Notes: a model not told the origin generated them from the sequence alone. A stretch of DNA of 64,000 nucleotides from Toxonevra muliebris (GCA_963691655.1 OY829329.1:22743883-22807882), one strand, 5' to 3'; positions 22,240-36,500 are shown, counted from the stretch's first letter. Translations and numbers: made by a program.

Positions 22240-23790
22240 TGAATCATGCCATTAGGTCGGTTCATTATGTCAAATTCAACCAAATTTACCAACATGCTTC
22301 CAATATCATTATAGGCAACTCTCCCTTTCTCTCTCTTTGACATGAAATATGACATAGTGAAAACCGAACATTAAGGTCTAGTTATAGAAACTTAAAGTAA
22401 TTTAACATAGAATAGCAGCAAAAAAAATCCCTCAGCAGAATATAGCATAAGTAGGAAAATAATTGTAAAATAGTAAATAAACCAATTTAATAAATAAAAC
22501 ATTGATTTATTATGTAAATACTTATTTTTCATCTCGATAAAAACTCAATAAACAGAAAATAGCTTATTTTGTGAAATGCTAATAAGTGTAGCGGCAAAGA
22601 AATCTAAATTCAACAGACTTCTATGTTACGTGACGTTTTGTTAAGTTTCTATTATCAAACACAGTTCTCTAAGCGTCTCTGAGTTACGTCATTGATTGTG
22701 TGACTTCTCTTTTGAAAAACTAACTGTAAAATTTTGTAAAGAGTGAAGTGCGATGTCTTCGAAAATTACTCTCTTTCCTCTCTCTCTCTCTTTCTTTTAA
22801 ACATCTTTTAAGAACCGTTATCGAAATGAATTTATTGCAAACACTTCCTAGCAAGAAATATCAAACAAGCGAGAAGAACACTCTCTGTAAGCGAAAACTG
22901 TAAAAGAGAAGAGAAATTTATTCAAAGCATTTAAAAAAAGAGCAAAGCATATTTATTAGAGTTAAATCATCTCAGCGAGTAAAAGTTGGAGTTTTCAAAA
23001 AAGGCTTCCGCTGTCAATAATTAATCTGAATCAGGCAAAAAAAATTATTTGTTGCTCTTTTTATTAACGGTAACCAAATGAAACATTTGTGAAAAATTAG
23101 AAAAAAAATTCTAGGGTAATTCGGATTAAATTTTGAATATTGACACTACTACTATGGCATATTTTCATTTTGCAACATTTGACATTTTAAATAAGAAGAA
23201 GATGATAAATGAGAAAAACAAAGTTAATCGCTCCTTAACTGAGGAAGAGTATAATATTTTTTTTCTCAAAAGAAAGTTTTTATGAACTCTTAGTAGAAGT
23301 TTTAGTTGTTACTATTGTAACATGCATATCCACATACAAATACAAAAATATCCACATACAAAAATAGGCCGCACACTTTCGCCTAATTTATTTTTGAAAT
23401 ACACTTATTTATTTTCTCCCGTCGTTTTCCAGCAGCCAACTTTGATTCTAAACGCTTTGACAAAATTAGAAATCGGATGAGGTCGGCGACAAACATGAAA
23501 CTTATTTCGGAATGCTCTCTAAAAAATGTTTGAACTTCATAGAATTTTGACATAAATAACGCTGATACTCCAATTTAGGTATGAGCCTAAATCAGTCATA
23601 ACCAAAACACTGCTCGCGGGGGCAAATGCTGAGCGTAAGCTCGCACATCTCGTTAGTTGGTGCTGAAAATTCCGGCAACCAGGGCCGATGCGCTTCGTAT
23701 GAAGTCTCAGCACCAACTGCAATGAAACTGCAAGAGGGCAAGAAAAGGTAATTACCTATGCTGTCAGTGTAGCGCTCTCACGAACTGAAG
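22240..23790. other. AT-rich intergenic stretch
   Basis: No gene. A piece of the MITE family at 16285 lies near 23570-23590. A 10-bp stem TTGGTGCTGA/TCAGCACCAA with a loop of about 38 nt lies near 23657-23716; its meaning is unknown. Confidence 0.4.
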
Positions 23791-23792
23791 CA

Positions 23793-24955
23793 TTAGATTA
23801 GATTAGATTAGATTAATACGGAGGTGGGCAATAATTTCCCAGATCACTGCGGCCATCTAGGGCCTATTGTGATATACCTCAAAGATTATTGTGTTTATAG
23901 TTCTCCTATGAGTTTATTTCCTTTGAGGAAATTTAATATCTCTTTAGGAGAACAATCCGCAATGTCTTGCGGTTGTAGGATAGAGTTTCCCAAGTAACGA
24001 AGTTGGGTCCTCATTAGACCTTCACAGTGGCATAAAATATGTTCTGCTGTTTCTTCCTCCTCGTTACATATTCGGCATGTATCGTCTTGTGCTAGACCCA
24101 AGTTCGATAGGTGTTTTTTGACCCTACAGTGCCCTGTATAGAATTCTGTGGCAATTCGGATTTGGTTCCTGCCTAAATTAAGCAGTTGTTTAGTTCTGCG
24201 TTGACAGATCTTTGGCATGAATGATTTAGCTTTAGCGGGGGTTTCCCTCCAGTATTGTAGCGAGTTACTGTCCAGCCAATTTGTTAAACTGATTTTAACA
24301 GAACTCCATGGTAGACCGCAGAATGGTCGTGGTCCAGTGAATTCACTGAATGATCCTTTCCTTGCAAGTTCGTCCGCCATTTCATTGCCTACATGTCCTC
24401 TATGCCCAGGCACCCAAATGAGTTTTACTCTGTTATGAGAAGCTAGACAGATTAGGAGCTGTCAGCTGGCAGTCCCAAACTAGTTTGGAGGTAATTTTAT
24501 ATGCAGTTAGTGCAAGAAGAGCCGCTTTGCTGTCAGAGTGTATGTAAATGTTCTTGCTGTGCACAGATCTGTTTTCATACACCCTTAGGCAATAAGTTTC
24601 TTGCCTACTAGACTTTTGCTAGTCCAAATGGCTTTCCTGGCTTTATCTAGGGCCCTATCTAGATGTGAGTTCCATGTTAGTTTTTCATCGAGAATCACAC
24701 CCAGATATTTTACTTCTTTTGAGCAGTTAATGGTTTCACCAAAAAGTGTTGGTTCTTTTAAATGATCCCTGTCTCTCCTTTTGGTAAATACCACTATGTT
24801 GGTTTTCTTGGGATTAACGTTTAACCCTGAGTGCTTACACCACCTTGCCACTAGGTTCAACGCTCTCTGGAGGAGATATGAGACTGTGTCTTCATACTTA
24901 CCTCTGATTAGGATAACAATGTCGTCTCAAGCATACACAATCAATGAATTGAAAT
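23793..24955 (-). pseudogene. 5'-truncated R1/LOA-type LINE with pentamer tail
   Basis: Minus strand. It begins inside reverse transcriptase with a disrupted YADD motif near 24925 (an extra TGA codon between YA and DD). GLNVNPKKTNIVVF and KYLGVILDEKLTWNSH follow. It then jumps to RNase H (PGHRGHVGNEMADELARKG) and the zinc-knuckle end (YTGHCRVKKHL...CRICNEEEETAEHILCHC). Reading frame 24413-23895 is clean for 172 residues. Part of the linker and early RNase H is lost. The 3' end runs into (TAATC)n at 23793-23816, typical of LINEs with a short tandem tail. A dead copy of the same broad type as 30950-32880. Confidence 0.85.
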
Positions 24956-26850
24956 GCGTCAATATAAGTTTTGGAAATAACTGCCCTAAATACTTGAATA
25001 GACAAATGTTATGTAGCGAAATGTACAAATCTATTGAAGATACAATTTTACATTACACTACGATTTCGGTAATCACTTATACGCATTGCATCTCAGTTTA
25101 ACTTAGGATGATCGTAGGAGTTAGCAAACAAAGCAAACTAAGCCACATAAGCAAATTTATTATCATTGAATTTTGTTTCTTTTACTTTTGCATTATTTCC
25201 AGCACTAGTTACTGTTTCTTAACTCTTTAAGGCAAACGATTTTAAAGAAAATGAAAACCCCGATTGCATAGATCTTTTTTATAGCATTGCCAACTGAATA
25301 AGAAACTGTAAATAAAATATTAAACTGTATGACTATAAATAATTTCAACTTTTCGAGGTGGGTTAAAATATATCCTACCATGCATAAAAACTAACGTTTG
25401 AACGTCTCAATCAGGCTGTCTTTGTTTATCATTATTTTTAAAAATACAATTATTAAATTGTGTTAGTAAAAGCCAAACATTTTGTTACTGTATTAGAGTT
25501 TTTCGTTTATTGCTCCTTTTGAATTAATGAAATCATTGCTCTTTTGAGGAGTACTCACTATTTGTGCAACTGGGATATATCACAAAATAGAAACGTAGTA
25601 GTTGAGAATATTACGAGACGCTACCTTACGTTACCTATTCGAGCCTTTAGTTTTTTTTAGTTTACACACATTGACAATTAATTGAAATCTATGGAGTTTA
25701 AGATTTTATACCCCAGGCTTGTGATATAAAAATTATGCAAGTGAGAAGCTGATATGAGTGTGAAATTTCGGCAAAGTAAATGTCAGTCTCCAAGCAATTC
25801 CAGAGATAACCATTAAAAAAACGATTGTTCCATTCGAAACATCAGTAAGCGAGCTTGATTTTTCTAGTACAATTTATTTGTAATTAACCAATAATAAAAG
25901 TTCGATTTAAGTTTTTTGATATAAATTAAATAAATAAATGAGCTCACTTACTTATGAATTAAACGCAATCATATTATTTTTGATTTATATATTATATTTA
26001 TATTTAAAATGTTTCTTTTTATATATAACTCTACATAAACTTAATTCGCTAGTTTTGTGTTTTTATTTAGAAATGCATTAAACTAAGTTTATAATAGTAA
26101 TAGTAATTAAAAATTGAGAAAAAAAAAGAAAAAAATATTCGCACTGTTTATACAAAGAATATATAATACATAGAAGGCGCATCTCTCAAAATTTTTCCAA
26201 AATATGTTTCTTTCGTTGTGCGGGGTGCGGGCGGTCGCAGTAAAGAGGAAGAGCAAAACCACTCACAAGGTGAATTTATACCAGGTGAAGTTACCAGCAA
26301 CTCAGTCTTCTTCTTTTTTCGTGATTAATATCATAGGCTGTCAAAATCATTGTTTACTTTTGATTGTTTGTTTACGTTTGTTCTCCATTTTTACATTCTC
26401 TTAACGCCGCAACAACAAAAATGTGTTGTTATTATTTTGTTATCTGGCGCAACAATAAAGACGTGCTGTTTTTGCTCAGATGAAATTGTTGTAATCTTGC
26501 TATCACCTTCTACATGATTTCACCATGACCACTCATTTATTTTGCCTTTACTCTCTCCCATGCACTCTCAAGGTGTTTTTTTTTTCTTAGCCTCTCGCAT
26601 ATAGTTACAGAGTACTGCCAAGTGAGACTGCATATAGTTTCATACGAATGGGTTTTTGGCGGAGAATATGTGGAGGTACATGTGTTTTTTTTTTGCGTTT
26701 TTGCCGAGTATCAATATTGCTTTACAACCTAATAAATTTTTTTTTTTTCATTTTGTGACCCAAAATTATGGTCGTAGCTAAATTTCTTTTTAGTAATATT
26801 TTTTTTTGTATTCGAAAAAGCATAAAAAATTGAAATCAATCGATTTAGAA
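24956..26850. other. AT-rich intergenic stretch
   Basis: No coding region or element recognised. Poly(A) and poly(T) runs are frequent. CGCAACAAYAA words are repeated near 26405 and 26446. Confidence 0.4.
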
Positions 26851-27276
26851 AGTTTTTAAGGGGGCACCTCCCGTTGTAAGTTTTAAAAAATCTACTTTTT
26901 TTGCATTTTCTTTAAGTATATGTTTTCAAAAATATATCTACAAATTTTTAAGTTGATCCGGAGAAAATTTTTAACTCTTTGTTATTTGCAAAAAAAATAT
27001 TCTTCTTGACATTAAAGTAAGTTGAAACTTTAAACGTGTTTTTCTCAAAAAAGTCTGTACTGAAGTCGGTGACCACGATTATTCAACAAATTCTAAATCG
27101 AATAATTTCAAATTTATATGCTTTTTAAATATATAGTAATCTAGATTAATCGAAGGAAAATCTTTTTTTACAAATGGAAACAGCGTTTTTTAGTTAAAAT
27201 TGAACTGTTAACTTTGACAGTCGGGGATTTTGTTAAATATGCATATTTTTTCACATCCTTCGATTAATCACTAGAT
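26851..27276. other. AT-rich sequence with inverted repeat around the next element
   Basis: ATCTAGATTAATCGAAGGA at about 27138 pairs with CCTTCGATTAATCACTAGAT near 27257-27276, once the 27277-27747 insertion is ignored. This suggests an older palindromic element that served as the target. Confidence 0.4.
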
Positions 27277-27747
27277 TAGCGATGTGCACTTCGACACATA
27301 TGGGCAATAAACTCATATGAGCTGATGCTATACTCATAAGGGCTAGACGAGGGGTAACGCTGTGCTAAGGGCTTCCCCTCGTAACTAGTATGAGAGAACA
27401 AATGTGATAAATGGGACTATTTCTCACTCCGCCCCTCCCCCGAAAATTTTTCAAATACATAAAATAGTAATATCTGATATAAAAATTCTAAATATATGGA
27501 ACATTTTTAATATTTATGATCCCACCAGAAAATTTTTTTGTATCTGCCACTGGTGTACTCTCTTCTCTTATGTTAGTTTTTTGCACATATACATGCACAT
27601 TTATGTGTGCTTTTGGCAAAACAACAACAATAATGTGTATGTGTACACAAAATAAAACCACCACCGCTCGTCTTTAAATTTACACCCCGCTTCTAGCACC
27701 TTCATACACACGACGTCGGCAGAGGGCAACTGAGGTGCACATCCCTA
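27277..27747. mobile_element. Short TAGSGATGTGCAC-ended element, probable hAT MITE
   Basis: 471 bp. Ends: TAGCGATGTGCAC on the left; on the right the reverse complement reads TAGGGATGTGCAC. Perfect 8-bp direct repeat CACTAGAT at 27269-27276 and 27748-27755, so a hAT-type insertion is the best reading. No transposase inside. The same ends bracket 28536-29997. Confidence 0.75.
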
Positions 27748-27755
27748 CACTAGAT

Positions 27756-28535
27756 AATCTTTTAATAAAAGTAAATCCATTTCATTTTTGGATTTCAAAT
27801 GTTCTAGATTTGCAAAATGTTGCTCATCGCAGAACATGTTTTCCAGAAAGGCGTCGACGGGATCGCTCATTACTCATAAAGTTAAAGTTAAGTTCAATAC
27901 ATGTACTTTTAGATAATAAATAGTTTTTATAAAAAACTATATTGGTTTATCTGAAGAAAAATCTTGAAAGATTCCTATTTTTTCGCGTCACAACTTGGGA
28001 TTTGAATTTTATAATCTGTGCCATACATAAAAGCACACCGGCTTTGAGATGTAAATTCTGCTAAATAATGAAAATACCAGCTCATATTACTAGCACGAAA
28101 ACCAAAAACAAAAAAAGGAAACATGAAAAAAAAGAAAATACAAAACTCTCATTAAAAAACCCCTCTAATTAAACAAAGTCAACAACAAAGAGAAACAAAC
28201 TATTTCAACCACTTATTGGTTTTATGAGAACAACTGAATTTTGAGTGTAAAATGGAGGCAGTTATGGCTTTTTGTGCAAATAAATTTGTTCGTGATGCGC
28301 CTTTTATGTATTATATATTCTTTGGTTTATAGTTACTGTGTAAAACTTTCAATAATAATTAATTATAGTAGGTTTTCCAAATAAATTTAAATTTTTTGTT
28401 TTAAAGAAATGTATGCAAAAGCTTATAAGCTTTACAAATAATTTGAAGCTGATGTTAGATTTAATGAACGAATTTACTTTATTCAAAATTATATCAAATA
28501 TAAACTAATAAATTTAAAATCAACTTCATTTTGAT
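27756..28535. other. AT-rich spacer
   Basis: No gene or element recognised. Poly(A)-rich near 28110-28160. Confidence 0.35.
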
Positions 28536-29997
28536 TAGAGATGTGCACGCGAACCCATACGAACTGGGCAAGGAGAATTACTTCAGTCAGAAGAAACCAG
28601 AGCTAGTGTGAGAGAGTAACTTTGATTTGTTGTATATAAGAGAGAGAGCGAAGAAAAGAGCAGTACTAAGGACTGCGCCGAAAAAAATTTCCCGCTACAA
28701 AAATGATAAAATCTTTTGAACCAGTAGTGCAATTTTTATAAACTGAAGTATTTTATTTTGTAAATTATTTTTAGATTTGAAAAAAAAAAATAAAAAAACA
28801 AGAATTATTGTTTTTTAATAAAAAGTTTTAATTTTTCAGGCATCCCGTACATTAATGTTTTTATGGTAGTTTCCGACACACTCACAACTGCTGAAGACCA
28901 CTTTTTTGAAGGTCTTTGGCCACTTTTTTTTTTGTTAATTTCATCTACATTTAGTTCTGGACAGTTTGTTGGATTGGCTTCTCTAGGCACTAAAATCACT
29001 TCATTAAGTTGGAACTACTTTAATGCCGCTTTGCCATAGTGACATAATGCGTGGACAGGCTAAAAAAAAGTGAATACTTCACGTTGGCGTTAAAAAAGGA
29101 AGCAATCTCTTTGCAAGCATATCTTCACATTTGTGCCCGATGTCACAAATGAGCTGCTCCTTTTGCCACAACTGCAAATTGCGTGCCAAACAAGGAATTT
29201 CTTTGGGAATTTTATCACTTTTTTTGCTTTGAGTTCGTGCACGACATTCCCTCGAGAATCGTTTGTATAAAATTCATGCCCAGGAAGCTGAGAAAAGTCG
29301 GCAGAAAAGTAAGACTCGTCTTTCATTATGCAATATTCGAATTTCTTGACAAAATCTTGTTTCACTCATTGACGGCATTTCTATCCGGAACTTTTTGCAC
29401 TCTGCACTCAGTTCAGCTTGCTTCTTAGTCCTTCGCACGAAAGTTTCTGAGCAATCAGCCTTCCTCGCAAATTTCCTTCCCGATATGCTTGGATTTTTCT
29501 TCAGGATGGTTACAACTTTCTTCGCTTTCTCACGATCATGTGCCCTTTTCTTTTTACCAGAACCTCTCCTCCGAGTTCACAGTTCATCTTAAAGCGTTTA
29601 ATAACGCGAGAAATCGTTCTAGGGTTAGTCCCAACCTCTTTGGCAATTTTTTTTTAAAAGACAACTGAGGTTGCTTTTGAAAATATTAATAATATTTTCT
29701 CGCACTTCCAGTTCGCTTGCCATTTTTGCGTTAAAAAAATTTTTATTGTATATAAGCGACACATAATATTTTCAGACATTTAATTCAGAGCTTATAAAAT
29801 GAAAATTTTTGAATTTGAATCTTTCAGTAGCACATTATGGGAAGAAATGTGACGAACAATTTTATTCAGCGCGATTGGAAATCGTAGTATTTCGTATTTG
29901 ATCAAATAACATGTTATTATTTCTCTCCAACTCTGAGCTCTCTCTTTTATATTAACTTTCTCTCCTTGCCCGCGGGCATCTTAAGTGCACATCCCTA
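28536..29997 (-). mobile_element. TAGRGATGTGCAC-ended element carrying a Tc1/mariner-like transposase relic
   Basis: The ends TAGAGATGTGCAC (left) and TAGGGATGTGCAC (right, reverse complement) match the 27277 element, and GGGCAAGGAGA follows on both sides. Flanks are ATTTTGAT and ATATAGAT (6 of 8 equal), or simply TA. The minus strand from 29720 encodes an old transposase: an N-terminal SELEVRENIINIF helix, KKIAKEVGTN-like and SGRKFARKADCSETFVRR helix-turn-helix words, then DESYFSADFSQLPGHEFY and KFPKKFLVWHAICSCGKRS, then PREANPTNCPEL nearer 28990. It is broken by several frameshifts and has lost the DLASCHY segment. The protein is of Tc1/mariner type but the ends look hAT-like; see findings. 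Confidence 0.7.
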
Positions 29998-30524
29998 ATA
30001 TAGATTATTGTCTGTTTGAATGAATAAATTTTTGTTTGAACTTTCATTAATTTTTCTACTTATCTACTATGGAGTCTCCATTTTGTGTTATTTTTTTTTA
30101 TTAAATTTTTAAATAATTTGAGCAAATTTTTTTATAATTCGTAAAATAGTTTTGTGTTGCTTTTGACACATTTCGATACCAGCTCGAATTGATTTTGTTT
30201 TTTTGTTTGTAAATGCAAAATTTTTCTTCAAATTCCAAAAAAATGCAAAATTTCTCTACATATTTTTTCCTTCATCGTTTTAAATTTATAATTGTATGTA
30301 TGCATATAGTTTCTTGTTATACGTAGGTATTGTAGTTTGTAGTTTTATAGTTTCTTGTATATTTTTAAAATGGCAAGAGTGGAATTGAACCACCGTTGAT
30401 GATTTCTTTATACACGTTTTTTTTGTTATGCAAATGTCATGCCGATGAAGCCTCATCTAGAATAAATCAAAAATGTAATGAAATTAACATTTTATTTATT
30501 GTTAAATTCAATTTTAATTATAGC
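29998..30524. other. Downstream flank of RCHY1
   Basis: The 3' flank of the minus-strand RCHY1 gene; the 3' UTR must lie here. A tRNA-like half (B box GGTTCAATTCCAC on the minus strand, about 30372-30410) marks a SINE remnant. No confident poly(A) signal was picked. Confidence 0.4.
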
Positions 30525-33500
30525 TTACTCACCTGCCACAAACGACATGCGGCGCTTAATATCCTGCGTGGTATTGTAGGCTCCGCATTGCATGCATTTC
30601 AAGCCAATAAAATTAAATTTAGTTTTTGTTGTCTGTAAAAAAGAGGAAAAATAAAAATTATTGTTTTATTCGAACTTGTAGTAACTAATGGGTTTAATAT
30701 TAGTTACAGAAAATGATTTATTCATTTCATAAAAATATAATAATAGCTTTTGTGCAAATATAAATAATTAACTTGAGTTTACCCTAAGATCATTCATATG
30801 AAATGAAGGCCAACCAAATGCGATGATAAAACTCCATTTTTGAAGGTTTAAGTAAAATCAAAACTGCGGCTTTTTCAGCAACGGCTCGCCCGATTTTGTT
30901 ATGCTCACCTTATTCATGGCAAAAATTGGTATACTTTTCTGTGCTTAGGATGTCATAATTTGCCATTTTGATATTTTGGCCTAATACATTTAAACTATTA
31001 TACCGCGACCTGTACGTCCTCATTCAGTCGAGTTTCCCTCAGGAATTTGAATACTGTGCTCGGATCAATGGATTCTAGTTCAGTGCTGTGCATTTGGTCC
31101 TTGCTCAGACATTTCATTCTTTTCTGGAACAGTGCTGCACAATGAGTTAAAATATATTCTGCCCATTCCTTTTCTTCATTAAAAAAATCTTTCCTCAATC
31201 CCTCAGTACCCAGTCAGAATACCAGCAAATATGCGCAAACCATTTTTTAAGACTAATGGAGAATATATTTACCCTTATTATAGTTGCCTAGATGTTTTTT
31301 GGATTGCCTCAGTTCGAAGTCCTGATTACGCTGTCTCCTATTCTACAAAAAGGTTCAAGTCCCATTACTGCGCTTCCGGCCCTCTTCAGCCCGGCTCGTC
31401 TACTTGTTCATTCTTCTCAATTACTACGTGTCGCGGGACTTAACATAGTGCGATCTTATTATCTTTACCCAGTTGATTCAGCTTATTCAAATAATCTCAC
31501 ACTAATTTAGAGGTGATTTCAAATGAGTATAGTGCTCAAATAGACGCTCGACTTTCCGAAATTATAGCAATATCTTGTCTTTTCGTACTTCCCGTCTAGT
31601 TTAAATTGCACACGTTTATTAATTGCATGAACTTCAACTTGAAAGCTACTAGGATATTTTCCCATCGGCTCAGCTTGTTTGGCTCTTGGCCCCAATACTC
31701 TTGACCCAGTTCAATCCTCGGTTCATGAGCTTTCTGTATACCACGTTATCGTGTATTCTTTGAGTGTGTAGTTATACTCTACACCCTCCCATTCGTTCTT
31801 ACTACTAAGTTTTACAACGAAGTGTTTCTCAAAACTATACTGTTTGTCCATTCTGTCCTGGGGACAGTCCAAGAGATAGTTGTCTTTCGCCGGGTTATAT
31901 CGGTTTCCAAGCCCTATAGATCTCCTCGTCAACCTTTAATTTCTTGTTCCTCTTACGATTGCTGCCTTGGAGGCACTCTCTATCACGAGGTGTAATGGAG
32001 TGAGCTCCAATAGTACCTCTAGTGCAGCAGTCGGACATGTTCTCATCGCTCCTGTTATACAGATACATGCCAACCTTTGAACTTTCCCTAATTTAGCTTT
32101 CGCTGTTTTTAGTTGAGTTCTCCTTGCCCACGCTAATGATTGGCCTTACCATCATTGTGTACATCCAGCGCAGTACACTTGGTTTACATCCCCAAGTTTT
32201 CCCTGCTAGCCTTCTGCATACCATTAGAGCGCGAGTGGCTTTACTTGTCACTGCCTCAACATGCGCTTTCCATGTGAGTTTACTATCTAATACTAAGCCC
32301 AGATACTTTACCTCTTGCTTTTGTTCAATAATCTCCCCAGCTAGTGATATCGGTTTCCAGCGCGGGAGCGATCTTTTCCTGGTAAATGGAACTATAGTGG
32401 TCTTTGCAGGGTTAATATTTAGCCCTACCGACCTGCACCATCTCCTAATAATACCTAGCCCTCTTTGTATAATGTCACAAAGAGTTTCTTCAAATTTCCC
32501 TCTGGCTATGAGGATTATATCGTCCGCATACCCTTGACAGTCTATGCCCGCCTCTGAGAGTGATAATACTCTTCCCTGTGGACATCTTCTGGTTGTGCTG
32601 ACTGATATGGTACATAGCCCTGTTTTCATCTCAGCTGTTCTAGAGGAGAGCATTTCGGACATCCCTCTAGATGTTGTGTTATCTACTCCCCTTCGCCTTA
32701 GAGAGTTATTGACAGCCTCGTGTGAGGTGTTCCTTCTATATCCACTATTTCTACTACTAGTGCTACTTCTTTCACATCTAGTGCCCCTTGAATCTTCCCC
32801 GCTAAGTCATGCAGAGCTGTCTCGGTAGACCTGCCTGCTCTATATGCATGCTGATTGGGGTGCAGTGGATTTGTGTCAATTTGGGTTCAATTTAGGTAGG
32901 ACTGTAACTTCAAATAATATCCCTTTTGTGTAATGCAAAAAACTCAACCGCTCTAGCTTTTATTTGAAACGTTTTGTAACTTAAGGAGAGCATTGAGTTT
33001 GTCCTGTCATTTATACACTGTTTGGGAATTGAACCCGAGACAGCTGGAACTACAGTCTAGCATTCTGCCACTAAGCCACCAAGGCATAGAAAGTTTTAAG
33101 TTTGACACAATCGATTGTTATTTGGTAAGGTGACGTTATGGTAATCAAGGTATGATAAGTAATGCCACTCATATTTCCATTCTCCATTTTTTAAAAACAC
33201 GTTTTTATTCTCACTTTCAGGTTTACACACCGATTTATGTACACATAATTAATCATATGTTGTAAAGTAGGCTTCTTCATGTCTGTGCTTTTTCATTTTC
33301 TCCCATTCTCACTTTTAATTTGGTGTATTTATTTTGTAATCAGTATCTGTAGATTTAGACTACAATGGAAAATGAAGATATTTGTGATCTTCAAGCTTAA
33401 GAAAGTATTTTAACACTTTTAACTGATTCAGAAATGTGCGTAGCGCAGAAGCAGAAAAGAATTATGATAGGTATTAAATCTGTTTAAATGTAAAGTGTTA

Positions 33501-36500
33501 TCTTTATTGCTAACTAGCAGCTCGAGAACATTAAGGAATATTAGTGTATATCGTAATCTTTTAGCATTGCAACACCGTTACTCCCTCCCTTCCCCTATCT
33601 TTCTCGTTCTAATTTGTAAGTACTTACCTTATGACAATCATTACAAAAAATGTGAATTCTTTGATTTTCATATTTCTTTGGAATTGGCATATAAACCGCT
33701 TGTGAATCCAAATACTCCCACAGCGCGGTCATATCAATAAGCGAGGTCTGACATGTCGGGCAAACGTAATGCCCCGAAGCGAGTAGCTGATCGAAGCATG
33801 TTTTATGCAACAGATGCCCGCAATCGGGAATGTGACATGGAATGCGTGAAGTGTGAATGTCACCGAGGCAAACGGGACAATGTGAGCGTGATATATTCTC
33901 AACGCACTGTAAATTAGAAAGAGAGAGAGAGAGAATAAATATAAATTAAAATAGTAACGAAAAATTATACGCAACTTACGCGATGTCCATCGATTTTTAG
34001 TCTTATTGGTAGACACATGTTGCAAACCTCACAATGAAAGAAATTCTCAGCACCGCCAATGCGGCAAATGCCGCAATCAGCGCAATGATATTGTTTCTTG
34101 TTGGTGTCATCGAATAAATTACAAATCAAGCAAGTGTACTATGTAATGATGAAAAGAAAAGGTTAAAAAACTATAATTTTGAAATGATTTAGTACAATTT
34201 CAACGTGTGAACGCAAACATGTCATTAATTTAAATATTGCGCAGGCCTGACGAGTTTCCATCGGGGCCAAATAAATTAAATTTGGACTCGTTTGAGAATA
34301 CAACATGACCCCAATCGGTTTGTCTCGATGTTTTTTCATAGTTTCAGCTACAGTCAATTTTGAATCATCATTTTTGGTTTCAAAAGTAATTTTTTTGGCG
34401 ATCGTTCTTTCTTTACCCTGTTCACTTTAAGGTGCCTTAGAGCAGTTACAAATCAGAAAAGGTACTACCTCTGAAGGCCTTGTTCATCGGAACCTATTTT
34501 TAATATGTATGCATGATACCTGAGGGTGGTTGTGTATACCCTGCAGTCAGTTGCAACGCGAGAGGCTAAAGAGCGATACAAAGATTGGAAAAGGGAGGAG
34601 AAACATATTTTCAAGAGGAAGAAAACAGAGGCAGACACACGTGAATGCGATTATATTGAGATGTTTGATGGCAAGAATGAGGCCCGAAAGTTCTTCGAAA
34701 AAATAAGAAAATCGGGACTTCTTCAGTAAAGATGAAGATGGAAAACTAATGACAGAGGGTAAATTGTTTAATCCTACAACTTGAATTTTATGATTTTCCT
34801 ACTGTTGCTCCTGTTAATCAGTATGCTGGTGTTAATTTTAAATCCTGTGGCTTTTGCAAGCTGGATCATTTTCTTCTGAGTCTCGATTGGGACAACATGT
34901 TTTTGGGTGCTGATGCCTCCAAATGTTTTGAAATTTTTATCAATCAGATTCAAGTTTGCTGTGCAAATAATATTCCGCCTCTCTCTAAATAAGTTTATAA
35001 ACTGCCATGGTATTCCAGAGACCTTAAGAAGCTTAAGAATCTAAGAAATAAGTATTACAATAAATTCAGGTCTACTAATAATCCGATTTTCAAGTCAAAA
35101 TACGAGTTTTATATGAAGGAATTTAATTGTTACGCAAATTTCTATATAGGAATTATATCCTTAATTATGAAGCTAACTTAAAATTCCAATCCGAAAGCTT
35201 TTTGCGTTTTATTAATTCAAAGAAATCTTCTTCAGATTTTCCTTCGTCAGTTTTTTTAAATGAAAGGTGTGCAAACTCACCAGTGGAAATTGCTAACCTT
35301 TTTGACTGACTTCTTTTGTTCAAATTTTGTTTCTGGCTTTGATTTGACTGTTGCGAATGATTTCCCTCAAATCTCGGGATAATCTGATCACTCACACTCT
35401 CTCTTTGGATGACGTCTATAAAGGTATCCTTAATCTGAAACCTTCGTTCCAAGCTGATGCTAATGGTCTCGCTCCTGCTTTATTAAAAAATTGCACATCA
35501 CTAATTGAACCTTTGCTGTTTATTTTTAATAAATCGCTTTCTACTGGAGTTTTCATTGACGCATGGAAAGTTACTTCGATTACTCCCATTTTTAAGAGTG
35601 GTAATAAAAAAAATGTAGCTAACTATAGGCCGATTTCCAAACTATCCACGGTGTCTAAGTTGTTTGAATCAATTGTTAAAGAGAAACTTTATTTTGCCTT
35701 TAAGAGCTTGATCTGTCCTCATCAGCATGGTTTCGTTCCAAGTCGATCCACAATTTCCAATTTAGCAATCTTCGCTGATGATTGTATTACAGCACTTCAT
35801 AGTGGATTCCAAGTCGATGTTGTCTATACCGACTTCTCCAAAGCCTTCGACAAGGTTAGCCATAATATTCTTATTTCTAAACTGTCGAGCTTTGGGTGCC
35901 ACTTGGATTAAATCATACCTGAGTAACCGCCTTTGTATGGTTGTAGTTGATGGTGTCCCTTCTCAACCTTTTATAGCATCCTCAGGAGTTCCTCAAGGGA
36001 GCATTTTAGGTCCATTGTTGTTCATTATTTTCATTAATGATATTAGTTCTTGTTTTTCTTCAGTGAAATATCTGCTTTATGCCGATGACCTTAAGATGAA
36101 CTCTATCATTAAATGTCCTTTAGACTCTCAAATTCTTCAATCTGAACTCAATAATGTTTATTCTTGGTGTAGCAAAAATGCCCTGTCTTTGAATATTAAT
36201 TAATGTTTGCATATGGCTTTCTCCAAATCACATACTTTACTGTCCACATCCTATCACATTGCTGACACTTTGCTAGAAACTGTTGATGAAATTTCTGATT
36301 TAGGAGTAATTTTTGACACTAAACTTACTTTTGTTGGTCATATAAACACTTCAATTTCGAAGTCTTATTCAATGTTAGCTTATTATACGCTTAAGCTTCT
36401 TTACACCTCTTTCGTACGCTCCAAATTAGAATATGCTGCTTTTATTTGGAGGCCATATCACGCTTGTCACATTGTTCGTCTTGAACGCGTACAAAAGGTT

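Noticed and set aside
34163..34357. 64-residue minus-strand frame next to an RCHY1 exon
   Set aside because: It lies within the intron just downstream of the acceptor side and shows no RCHY1 motif; a transposase relic is possible but not demonstrable.
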